Shown: positions 31,081 to 40,572 of the stretch, piece after piece
How positions within the stretch are numbered: position 1 is the stretch's first letter
Layout: every line of letters begins with the position of its first letter
Assembly (NCBI GenBank): GCA_032718865.1
Contig: JALUTQ010000003.1
Location: forward strand, 278,001 to 342,000
Direction of reading: 5' to 3'
DNA length: 64,000 nt
Source of the DNA: Tilletia caries
Lineage: Eukaryota; Basidiomycota; Exobasidiomycetes; Tilletiales; Tilletiaceae
Translations under genes and position numbers: made by a program
The notes under the pieces: generated by a model
The model's input: only the letters and a program-made list of their open reading frames with translations
Database searches by the model: none
Told to the model about the DNA's origin: nothing

Positions 31081-32585
31081 GGAGCTGGCCTGTGCCACGA
31101 CCATTGACTCCCTTTTTGCCCTCTATCACCATCCTCTTTTCCCTTCCCTTTTCCTTACCTTGCTACGCGTTTCCCTTCCATCAATGAGCAGACACCGCTC
31201 TGATCCCGCTCTATGTCCTTCTACGACCTTCCACTGTCTCGAGGCTCGGCCATTGCGCCTTCTCATTTCCATGTCTTCCTGTCTTCGCCCCTCTTCCAGA
31301 CGACGTTTGTATCTAAGAACCATCATCTACCCGCCTCTCTGCCCAATACACTCTATCCACCTCGTTTTGCCTTGCCTGCTACGTTCTCTCGTTCACTCTC
31401 ACACACTTCTCTAGCAACCACTCTATTTCCTCGGCGAGAATCCTACCCTCGACTGGGTTCTCGACTACAATGTGTCGAGAAAATACCCTCGCTGCGATAA
31501 CGCGAACTCTTTGTTCCAACCTGTTTCTCGCTGACCCTTGCTTCCTCACCTCCTGGTCCTATTGATCCTCCCCCCCCCCCCCCCTCTCTTGCGTTTCAGC
31601 ATCAAGAACGAAGTCTATGACACGCTCGCAACCTGCTCGCCCCAACGCCTCAACTCGCTCGCATTAGCTGCCCAGTTGGCGCAGGAACGTCGCCTGGCGC
31701 CCGACGCAAGAAGCTTCCATGCAGAAGTGGATACGCAAACGTATTGGGACAGTGCTGGTCAGAATTCCTGGCACTATTAATCTTATCAAACGTCAAGCGC
31801 CCGAGCACAGATCGTGATGCGTGATGCGTGGGGCGTGATGCAAGATGCGAGATGCTGCGAGCTGGGGTTGGACGCCTGACGCCCGACCAAGGCTATCCCA
31901 GGAAGGACCGATGCGTGGGTTCGTGGGACGTGTCCCATGGATTTAGCATCGAAACGGAGGCAGGCCGGCACGCGACCCTTACCCTGCAGAGTCCAAAGCT
32001 TACTTGAACATTCCAAGGCGCACAACAACGAAGTTTACTGAACCCGAAACTTGGAACAGGCGACCATCAGGGCAGCAAACAAGGCAACAAAGTGCTTGGG
32101 AGCTGTCTTCCCCTTGCTCTCTTCGGAAAAACTGAGCGAGGGGACAGGGGAGCGCACGGCATGCGACCTTGGAGAGCAACACTACTGACTGCCACTCTTC
32201 CCGCGCGCTATACCCAGGCAAGGTTCAACGGCGATCGGCGCAGTGCATCGCTCGCGGCCCCTTTCGCCTTAACCGCTGACCTCCTGTCCCGAGACTGACA
32301 GTCTCCTCTCCTGCTGATCTTCCCATCCTCATACTTAAGAGATTGACGAGCGGCCGAACCCAAAACCGTTCAACCGCTTCAACCTCCCCCCTTCCCTGAT
32401 TTGATCTTCTGTTTGCCCTTTTTCAGCCAACTGTCCTCACTCTCCGCAGGACCGTTTTCTTCGCTCGACAACCACCTCTCAACTCCTTCCAGTCAACCCG
32501 TATCCGGTGTCCATCTACAGATTGGAGTAGATTCTACGCAAACTCGGATTCTGGTGTCGTTGAACAGGACCTTCAGCTTGAGGAG
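31081..32585 (+). other. Probable upstream/leader region of the MYB gene
   Basis: CT-rich sequence with several upstream ATGs. A very strong polypyrimidine tract (C-run 31570-31584) is followed by TTTCAG at about 31596-31601, which looks like a 3' splice site. After it an ORF (31604-31780) reads SIKNEVYDTLATCSPQRLNS. This may be a 5' UTR exon, a small separate gene, or chance. Degenerate GATGCGTGATGC-type repeats lie at 31815-31858. Confidence 0.35.
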
Positions 32586-32693
32586 GTGAGTGATACACTC
32601 GACATCGGCAGGGCTGGACACGACCATCAGCATCATCCATGCTCACTATCTTTTGCAATTCAACTTTTGCGGGCGTGTCTCTCTCGATGGCAG
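32586..32693 (+). other. Probable 5' UTR intron of the MYB gene
   Basis: GTGAGT donor at 32586 and GATGGCAG acceptor ending at 32693, ten bases before the ATG at 32704. The length of 108 nt and the TGCTCAC branch-like motif at about 32640 fit other introns here. Confidence 0.5.
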
Positions 32694-32703
32694 AACTTAA
32701 CGA

Positions 32704-35700
32704 ATGGCTCATCAATTCCCCATTGGTAGTGCACCTTTCATCGGTCTGGACACCATCCAACACATCACCCTAGCGGAACGACGAGGTTTCGGTGCCCTGC
32801 CTACTGTAACAGCCTTGCCAGAGATGTTCACTCACGAGCACCAAGCTCAGCTTCACCATTCTCATCCCCATGCTCACCAAGCTCACCATCACCACGGCAT
32901 GCCCATGCAAATGGGTGCACCGATGAGTGCGCCACCAACCATCACAGGAATGTCAACGCCAACCGGCGTGCAGACTCCCAAAGTCGAATCGAGTGCTCCT
33001 GTCGCTCACTGGACCCAGGAGGACGACAGAAGATTACGAGCTGCGGTAGAGAATGTCTCATGCGGTCGGAATGGTTCGGCTGGGTCTTCGGCGAACGCTG
33101 CCGCCCTTAGCGGGACGGCTGGAAAGTCATGGCAACGCATCGCCCTCGTTGCTTTCCCCAACGGCCCGCACGACAAGGATGCGTGTGCGGCTCGCTGGAA
33201 GGCATTAAACCAACCCAGCAGCATCAAGGGCCCCTGGTCGAAACAAGAGGACAAGCAACTTATCCGCCTTGTCGATCAGTACGGGCCGGAGCACTGGGTG
33301 ACCATTGCTGAAAAGCTCGGCACCCGGACTGGCAAACAGTGTCGCGAGCGGTGGCACAACCATGTTGATCCTACGATCAACAAGACATCGTTCACGCCCG
33401 AGGAGGATGCCATCATCATGAACATGTACGACAAGATTGGAAGTAAATGGGCAGAGATGAGCAAGGTTCTCAAAGGGCGGCCGGACAACGCCATCAAGAA
33501 CCACTACAACACTACCCTTGTCCGCCGGCGGAAGCTCATGGAGGCGGTCGGAAAGGTCAACCGGGCCCAAACCCACCATCTTGAGCAAGTCCAGCAGGAA
33601 CAACAGATGCAGCATCAGCGGCAACAACACGAACAGGCTGCTGCGGAATCTCAAAGACATCAACAGCAGCAGCAACAAGAACATCAGCAACATCATCAGC
33701 AACAACAGCAACATCAGCAACAGCAACAACAGCAACAACAGCAACACGAGCAACATCAACATCATCTTCAACAACAGCAACAACAACAACAGCAGCAGCA
33801 GCAACAACATCAGCAACAACAACAACAACAGTTCCATCATGTACAACATCAAATTCTTCCACCAACTCCCATGTCCGCCCCACCCATGGTCCATGCCCAA
33901 GATCCCATGTTCGTCAACGCCATGATGGAACACCGGAGATACCTGCTGCAGCAGCAGCAGAACGAGAACGCAAACGCAGGCATGGTCGTTCCCGACGGGA
34001 CCATGTCAAGCCCCTACATCACGGAAGGTTGCTTTCCGATGATGCCGTTCCGCCTGGAGGATCAAGAGAACGAAGCTATGCCCCGGTTCGCCCCCGGTGC
34101 CGTCCATCAGTTCCAGGATCGATTCGGCATGGGTGGCGGTGGTGGGTCCATGATGGCTCGCTCGGCCTCGATTCCTGCCCAGTCGCACGTCCGACTGGGC
34201 CTTCCGATCCCTCTCCAGCGATCGACCTCGTACACGAATGGATTCGTGCCACCCCCACCTGCGCCGGGAACGTTTATCAACCCGGACGAGTTCAACTTCA
34301 TGGGTGCCCCAGGGGAGAACGCTTCCAGCAGCTTTGCGGATCCGAGCTCGATTCAGTTCGGAGGGTTCGGGAACTTGCCGCATATGGTGATCTCGAGCCA
34401 GGAGTCGTACAACAACTTGACGCCACCGCCGCCGCCGCCTGGTGTATCGCTGGACATGGTGCCGCCTTCGCATCTTCATCAGATGCACGAGTCGCTGTCG
34501 GAGGGCGTCTCGCTTCCGAGCTCGCATCAGGACTGGCAGCTCGAACATATGATGCAGGCGGCCGCATCGCAGCAGTCGTTACATCACGGCTCGCAAGCAT
34601 CGGACGCAAGTGGGCTCTATGCGACATATGGGAACATGCTCGGCGTCACAGGCATGCCGGTGACGATGGTCCTGTCAGACCACTCGCCTCAGGATGCGTT
34701 CGCGCACGCCAACCTGCCCGAGCTGTCCAGTGCCGGCACCAGTCCGTTCTTCGGCAGCATTCCGCTGGGCATGCCTGGGTCGGCAACGACGACCCACGTC
34801 CAGGCGGGGACGGTGATGCAGCATCAGCATTCGCAACAACTTGCACTGGAGGCTCGGCAACAGCTCCAGCAGGAGCAAGAAATTGCTGCGATCCGGGTTC
34901 GGGAGGCTCAGCTGCATGCGATGGCGATGCAACAGCAGCAGCAGCAACAGCAGCCCAGTCAGACATCGTCGACGACGGCCTCCTCTTCTTCTGCTGCGCA
35001 CGAGTCCAACGGTCGCTCGACCTTGTCGGTGGCCCCAAGCAAGAGTGCGACGAACGCTCGCGGTGGAGTGTCACCTAAGACGAGCACCATGGAGCTATCG
35101 GACAAGCCGAGCAAGAAGAGGAAACACTCTGCCGGTCTGACGACTTCTGACTCTCGGGATGCGAAGAACGAGGGGACTTCGAGCAGTAAAGCCGACGCTT
35201 CTGCTGCTGCCTCCTCTTCCTCATCATCGTCATCAATCCACCGCGACTCCATCGCAGGCCACTCCGTCAAGCTACCCAGCATGCCCGAATCCCCCTTCAG
35301 CCCGCGCCGTCCCCGCGAACGTCTCCCCTCCCTCGCAGCCGTAGCTGGAGCCGAGGCACTAAACGCCTCCCCCACCACAATCAACAACGCAGCAGCGGTG
35401 ATCGCGATCCGGAACCGGTCCCGCACCTCGAGTCTGCTGGGCATCGACGAGACGCATAAAGCGCTGCTGCCCGCGTTCAAGCAGCAGATGTCGGCTTCGG
35501 CGCATAAGGCGGCGGCTGCGGCGGCTGTGGCTAATGTGCTTGCTGCCAACGCCGGTTCCGGTTCTGGTGGCGGTGGGAAGGACAGGGACGGCGGCTTGGC
35601 TTCCGGGCGGTCGAGTCCTGGTGGGACGGGTCTATCGGCCATCGTCCTCGGCGGCGGCACACCATCCTCGGCCAGTCGTCGATTGCGCTCCGGCAGTCAG

Positions 35701-36525
35701 CTGAGCGAAGGAGGTAATGGAGACTCGCCCTCGAGGCGGATGGCAGCGCCCCCGTTGAAACGGTCGCGGTTGAGCAGTCTCTCGACGGATATCTTGCCTT
35801 CGACGATCGCTTCGAGTAACTTTACGTTCAGTGTGCCGTCGTCGGCTCCTGGTGAGGGTAAGGCTGATGCAGCAGCGGGGGCGGGAGTGGGTGACACGTC
35901 GACCTCGAGCGCTCGGTCGTCCACGAGCAGTGCGAGCGGTAGTAGTAGCAGCAGCAGCAGCCACCTCGCCATGCTTCCCGCCCTCTCCGCCGACTCCTCC
36001 ATGAACTCGAACTCGACCAGGAGCATGACGTTGCTCATGAGCCCGGACGACATCGAGCCGTCGGAGGATTACACGAGTGCGAAGGTGCTCCCTCCACCAT
36101 CGGTATCGTCCGCAACGACGTCGGCGGGTATACTGGGTTCGAGCATGCTGGGTAACTTCGCTAGCTTCGTGCTCCCGCCTTCGTTGGACGGGTATGGCTT
36201 CTCCTTCGGGAACTCGCTCTCGCCTTCGGGACCCTCGATGACTTCTTCGTCCTCGTCCTCGTCCTCTGCGCTCAAGGAGAAGAACGGTGGCAATAACGGC
36301 AACGGCAATGGCACTACGTCGCACATGGTCGCCAACCTGCTCGGCCTTCATCATGCGCATCATCAGCAGGGGAACGGGAACGGGAACGATGAGAACGACC
36401 CCTCTGGTGGGAATGGACATCACTCGAACTCGAACTCGTCCCGGATGACGTTCGGGAACAGCCATCTGCGGATTGGGTCGAATAGCACTGGCACCGTCGG
36501 TTCCAGTCGGCCTGGGTCGAGTTGA
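32704..36525 (+). CDS. Three-repeat MYB transcription factor with polyglutamine tract
   Basis: Single-exon ORF, 1273 aa. Three MYB repeats lie at about residues 100-276. R1 (HWTQEDDRRLRAAVENV) contains an insert rich in S, A and G. R2 is IKGPWSKQEDKQLIRLVDQY with HWVTIAEKLGTRTGKQCRER and WHNHVDP. R3 is FTPEEDAIIMNMYDKIGSKW with LKGRPDNAIKNHYNTTLVRR. The regularly spaced tryptophans and the RxxKQCRERWHNHVDP signature mark it as a DNA-binding c-MYB-like protein related to fungal BAS1/MYB regulators. Residues about 292-376 are a Q/H-rich tract. Later Q-runs, S-runs and a basic KKRKH patch (possible nuclear signal, near 35113) occur in the disordered C-terminus, which may act as an activation region. 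The His-rich N-terminus (HHHH near 32887) is unusual. The long leader and probable 5' UTR intron suggest translational or developmental control. Target genes cannot be inferred. Confidence 0.9.
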   Translation: MAHQFPIGSAPFIGLDTIQHITLAERRGFGALPTVTALPEMFTHEHQAQLHHSHPHAHQAHHHHGMPMQMGAPMSAPPTITGMSTPTGVQTPKVESSAPVAHWTQEDDRRLRAAVENVSCGRNGSAGSSANAAALSGTAGKSWQRIALVAFPNGPHDKDACAARWKALNQPSSIKGPWSKQEDKQLIRLVDQYGPEHWVTIAEKLGTRTGKQCRERWHNHVDPTINKTSFTPEEDAIIMNMYDKIGSKWAEMSKVLKGRPDNAIKNHYNTTLVRRRKLMEAVGKVNRAQTHHLEQVQQEQQMQHQRQQHEQAAAESQRHQQQQQQEHQQHHQQQQQHQQQQQQQQQQHEQHQHHLQQQQQQQQQQQQQHQQQQQQQFHHVQHQILPPTPMSAPPMVHAQDPMFVNAMMEHRRYLLQQQQNENANAGMVVPDGTMSSPYITEGCFPMMPFRLEDQENEAMPRFAPGAVHQFQDRFGMGGGGGSMMARSASIPAQSHVRLGLPIPLQRSTSYTNGFVPPPPAPGTFINPDEFNFMGAPGENASSSFADPSSIQFGGFGNLPHMVISSQESYNNLTPPPPPPGVSLDMVPPSHLHQMHESLSEGVSLPSSHQDWQLEHMMQAAASQQSLHHGSQASDASGLYATYGNMLGVTGMPVTMVLSDHSPQDAFAHANLPELSSAGTSPFFGSIPLGMPGSATTTHVQAGTVMQHQHSQQLALEARQQLQQEQEIAAIRVREAQLHAMAMQQQQQQQQPSQTSSTTASSSSAAHESNGRSTLSVAPSKSATNARGGVSPKTSTMELSDKPSKKRKHSAGLTTSDSRDAKNEGTSSSKADASAAASSSSSSSSIHRDSIAGHSVKLPSMPESPFSPRRPRERLPSLAAVAGAEALNASPTTINNAAAVIAIRNRSRTSSLLGIDETHKALLPAFKQQMSASAHKAAAAAAVANVLAANAGSGSGGGGKDRDGGLASGRSSPGGTGLSAIVLGGGTPSSASRRLRSGSQLSEGGNGDSPSRRMAAPPLKRSRLSSLSTDILPSTIASSNFTFSVPSSAPGEGKADAAAGAGVGDTSTSSARSSTSSASGSSSSSSSHLAMLPALSADSSMNSNSTRSMTLLMSPDDIEPSEDYTSAKVLPPPSVSSATTSAGILGSSMLGNFASFVLPPSLDGYGFSFGNSLSPSGPSMTSSSSSSSSALKEKNGGNNGNGNGTTSHMVANLLGLHHAHHQQGNGNGNDENDPSGGNGHHSNSNSSRMTFGNSHLRIGSNSTGTVGSSRPGSS

Positions 36526-37071
36526 AGCAGGCCTACCTTACCTTCCCTTCCCTCCCCTTACCCTACACCACTCCGGACAATTCCACGTATCGCAATGGGC
36601 TTCCCAGCAACAAGCGATTAAACCTCCACCTTTAACGAAAAATTTCCTTCTTCAACGTCACCTGTATTGTCCTGTTCCCCTCCCTTCCGTCGCATCCCTT
36701 CGCAAAAAAAACGTTCTCGTTCTCCTTTTCTATACTTTCCTGTTCTTTTATACACGCATCTTTACAGCCCTCTCGTCGTCGTCATCTGGTCCTCCCTCTC
36801 ACTCATGTCTTTGTTCGCTTGTCTCCCCCCCGTGCCCCCTCTCTCGCCGGCTTCGTTCTGCGTTCCGATTCTGGGTCTTGTTGATTCGTTCGTTCCCGGG
36901 ATTGTCCTCACTTATGTAGCGTAGCAAATCGGATCGTCTTCTTCGCATGCAGACCCGCGCCCGGAGTGATGGTGATGCATGGTTTGATCTCGGAGTGGAT
37001 GGCTGGAATGCATTGCACCTCTAGACATGAGGCATGAGGAAAAAACCGCATACATCGAGAGAGAATAGACC
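36526..37071. other. Convergent intergenic spacer
   Basis: 546 bp between the MYB gene and DBP3, CT-rich on the left. No gene recognised. Confidence 0.55.
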
Positions 37072-38875
37072 TTAATCAAACGTAATCTTCTTCGCCTTCC
37101 CCGGCACAAGCTCCCGATAATGATCCCCAAACGCACTATGCGTCTTCTTCTTGATCGTCGAGGGGAACCGGTTCATCGATTCGGGCACGGGTTGGTCGGC
37201 GTCCCTGAGGACCCGCATGAGCTCGCCGGCGTGTGCTTTGTCTTCTTCGGTGAAGAAGGTGATGGATTTGCCGGTCTTGCCGCCCCGGCCTGTGCGGCCG
37301 ATTCGGTGGACGTAGTCTTCGACGGCTGTTGAAGAAAATGAGAGGTCAGCGGGAGTGGGAAAAGAAGAGGGGAATGGGCGAAGGATTACACTCACTCAGA
37401 GGGAAGGTATAGTTAATGACATACTCCACATTGGGAATGTCCAATCCGCGCGCAGCGACATCGGTGGCGACCAACAAGGGCGTCTTAGCCGTCTTGAATG
37501 CATCGAGGGAAGCCATACGATCATGCTGTGACAGATCGCCATGGATGCCCGAGACAGCATAGCCGTTCCTTCGGAGGGTCTGCTCCACACGCTGTGCCTC
37601 CTTCTTGTAGAGGGCAAAGATGAGGATCTTGTCCTTGCTAGCAGCGCCGTTCCCACCGGCCCCAATCCGTCTAAGGATCTCATTCAGTCTGCGTTCCTTC
37701 GCGCGTCCGTCGTCAAGGACCTCGACCTCCTGCGAGACGCGTCGATTGGCGCTCAACTCGTCAGAGCCGACGGTGACGCGTGTGGGGTTGCGCATGAAGG
37801 ACTCGGCAAGACCGCGTACGGCGGGAGGCCAGGTGGCTGAGAACATGGAGGTATGTCTCCCGCCCTCCGGATGGGTGTGGGAGCGACAGAGCCCGATGAT
37901 GGCGCGAATGTCGGGTTCGAAGCCGCGGTCGAGCATGCGATCAGCCTCGTCGAGGACGAGGTACTGGACCTGACTGAGGTCGAGAGCGGAATCGCCTCCT
38001 GAGGAACTACCGCGTGCGAGGTCGAGGACGCGACCTGGTGTGCCGACGACGATGCGGATGGGAGGCTGTGAGGAGCGGAGGGCGGCCACTTGCTCGTGCT
38101 TGCTGACGCCGCCGTAAAGACAGATGGATCCGATGCCCAAGGGTTTGGCGAGGAGCTCTAAGTTTTCGTGTGTCTGTATGGCGAGTTCGCGTGTGGGTGC
38201 GACGACGAGCATGGACACAGCTGCGGCGGAGGCATTCCCCTTCCCCTTCGCCTTTGCGCCCTTCTTCTGCTGTTGTGCGTCGGTTGATGCGATGAGTTGG
38301 AGTGCGGGGAGACCGAAGGCGAAGGTCTTTCCTGAGCCTGTCTCTGCGATGCCTACGACGTCTGAGCCTGCGAGGAGGATGGGCCAGCAGCATGCCTGGA
38401 TGGGGGTGGGCTGTGCGAAGCCCTGTGACTGGAGGGCGGTGAAGAGGTCTGGCTGGAGATGTGGCTTGAGTTCTGCGAAGGAGAGCATGGGGAGCGGCGG
38501 GGTGGCCGAAGAGTCGTCGTCGTTGTCTGGCACTTCGATGGTGATCTTGTTTGCGGTGAGGAAGTCCTGTGCTGCAGCTGGGTCTGTGGGTGCGATTGTC
38601 TTGTCCTTCTTCTTCTGCTTCTTGCTGTCGTCGTTGGCTACTTCTGCTGTGCTTCCGTCTGCGCTCTTCTTCTGCTTCTTCTTCTTGGGCTTCTGCTGGT
38701 CCTCTCGCTCCTGGTCGCCGTCGTTGCCGCGGTCCTGCGCATCGCCCTGCTCGTGCTCCTCCTTCTGCTGCTGCTCTCTCTTTCGCTTCTTCTCCTCCTT
38801 CTTTGCAGCCTTTGCTGCCTTGCGCGCTGCCTTGTCTGCCTTGTCCGTCGCTGCTGCTGCTGTGTCTGCGCTCAT
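37072..38875 (-). CDS. DBP3: DEAD-box ATP-dependent RNA helicase, Dbp3 type
   Basis: 577 aa from two exons, 38875-37396 and 37325-37072 (sum 1734 nt); the 70-nt intron joins YTFPL to [14 protein letters not shown]. Dbp3 is a nucleolar helicase for 60S ribosomal subunit assembly and pre-rRNA processing. The N-terminus is Lys/Glu-rich ([20 protein letters not shown]), as in Dbp3. All helicase motifs are visible: Q motif GFAQPTPIQ, motif I AETGSGKT, Ia PTRELAIQ, Ib [40 protein letters not shown] and [12 protein letters not shown]. The start is placed at ATG 38875 ([10 protein letters not shown]); an in-frame ATG at 38951 would add a Cys-rich leader without family support. It is divergent from PNO1, another ribosome assembly gene, 243 bp away. 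It could be confused with Dbp2/Ded1-type helicases, but the basic N-terminus and short C-terminus favour Dbp3. Confidence 0.88.
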
Positions 38876-39118
38876 CTTGCCTAATGCCTGCTGTGCTGAG
38901 AAATGCTGTGGATGAGTGCGAGGACAAGAACAGCAGCAAGAAGAAGCCATCGATGTTTTTTGACTTTTTATGCTTATGTAAGCCCAGGAAATTGCACTCA
39001 CTCGGCCGAAGCGAAAAAAAGTTGGAATCACTCGCTCATGCATCCCATGGCGAGCTCATGCTGGCTGCCCTCGCACTCATCCTCACTCGATCCTCACTCA
39101 CGCATACATACACACAGA
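38876..39118. promoter_or_regulatory. Shared divergent promoter DBP3/PNO1
   Basis: 243 bp between the two start codons. It contains GATGAG (38911-38916) and its complement CTCATC (39076-39081), the core of the PAC element known from yeast ribosome-biogenesis promoters. Whether PAC functions in this fungus is inference. Confidence 0.5.
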
Positions 39119-40287
39119 ATGGTGTCTTCATACGCAGCAGCAGCATCGAGCTCAGCCAAGCCACAGGCATCCTCGCTCGGGGCCAAAGCTGCAAAACCAA
39201 CACAGACAGTCAAACAGTCTCTCCTCGGCAACACAACAGCACCAGCTACCAAGGACAGCAACGACGACGACGACCCACTCCCACCACGCAAGCCATTCGG
39301 ACAGGAAGACAGCGACGACGACAATCCTGATCTCGTCTTCGAAGATGCAAGAGCAGACACCGAAAACGACAACGACGACGACCTCATGATCACAGACACA
39401 ATCGAACTCGTATCCACAACCTCAACCACAGCACCCACAACAAGATCAGCATCAGCATCAGCATCAGCATCGAACAAACCCTCCTTCCCCGCCCTCGCAT
39501 CCGGCGCTGCCTCCTCAGCCATCACCTCCTCCACCGTATCAGCAGGAGCAACGGCCATCGTCGAAAAGCAGGAACGCAAGATCCCCATCCCACCACACCG
39601 TCTCTCCCCGCTCAAACGCGACTGGCCCAAGATCTACACCCCGCTGGTCGAGATGGCAAACCTCCAAGTACGCATGAACGTCAAGCGCCACACCGTCGAG
39701 CTCCGTTCCTCCAAACACACCCTCGCCAGCGCAGCCGCTGGCCTCGGCGTCTCCGGTGGACTCGGCATGCTCCAGCGCGGAGCCGATTTCGTGAAAGCGT
39801 ATGCGCTGGGTTTCGATGTCGATGATGCTATTGCCCTCCTCAGGATGGACGACCTCTTTGTGGACACCTTTGAGATCAAGGACGTCAAGACGCTTCATGG
39901 GGACCATCTTAGTCGCGCCATTGGTCGCATCGCCGGTAAGGACGGAAGGACCCGGTATGCCATCGAAAATGCCAGTCGGACACGCGTCGTCCTCGCAGAT
40001 ACGTGAGTCCTTACCCTTTTCAGTCTCTGCTTTCCATTTGCTCACTTCTCATCATATCTTCCACGGGTCCATAGCAAAATTCACATCCTCGGCTCGTTCC
40101 AAAACATCCGTATCGCACGCGATGCCGTCGTCTCTCTCATCATGGGCTCGCCCCCCGGAAAGGTCTATGCAAACGTGAGTCTTGTACCAGCCCCCCTCTC
40201 TCTCTTTCTCCGCCTTGAATGCTCACTGCATGCACATTCTTCCATCAGCTTAAGACGATCGGTGCAAGACAGCGACAGCGCGCCTGA
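39119..40287 (+). CDS. PNO1: Pre-rRNA-processing KH-domain protein Pno1/Dim2
   Basis: 340 aa from three exons, 39119-40002, 40075-40174 and 40249-40287 (sum 1023 nt). Pno1 binds the 3' end of 18S pre-rRNA and is needed for dimethylation and for cleavage at site D during 40S assembly; it acts in the nucleolus and cytoplasm. The N-terminal 140 residues are acidic and low complexity (DDDDPLPPRKPFGQEDSDDD). The conserved part begins PIPPHRLSPLKRDWPKIYTP and continues with QVRMNVKRHTVELRSSKHT, DFVKAYALGFDVDDAIALLR, GRIAGKDGRTRYAIENASRT (KH-like GxxG loop), KIHILGSFQNIRIARDAVVS, then LIMGSPPGKVYANLKTIGAR. The splice junctions fall inside conserved blocks and restore them. The last exon encodes only 12 residues. 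Confidence 0.95.
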
Positions 40288-40572
40288 ACTTCTCGCCTCG
40301 CTTCCCTTCCCTTCCCGTCGCCCTTCCCCCTCCCGATCTGTACTCCGTTCCTATCTCTCCCGCTTCAAAAATGCTCACGCGCCTCGGTACCGCATTTTTG
40401 CTCCCCTTCTTCACGACTCAGACCGCATTTCTTCGCACGTGGTTCGCAAGAGACGCCCTTCTCAGAGCCTGGAAGCCATTTTGGAACAACAGAATCGAGA
40501 GATACAGAAAGTGCGAGAGTGAGAGAAAGAGAGAGAGGGAAGGAAAGTAAAGGAATGCGAGAAAATGACAGC

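Noticed and set aside
33205..33933. 242-aa leucine-rich minus-strand ORF
   Set aside because: Antisense of the CAG/CAA glutamine tract of the MYB gene; poly-leucine is the expected shadow.
38007..38939. 310-aa alternative-frame ORF over DBP3
   Set aside because: R/H/P-rich shadow; the helicase motifs are all in the other frame.
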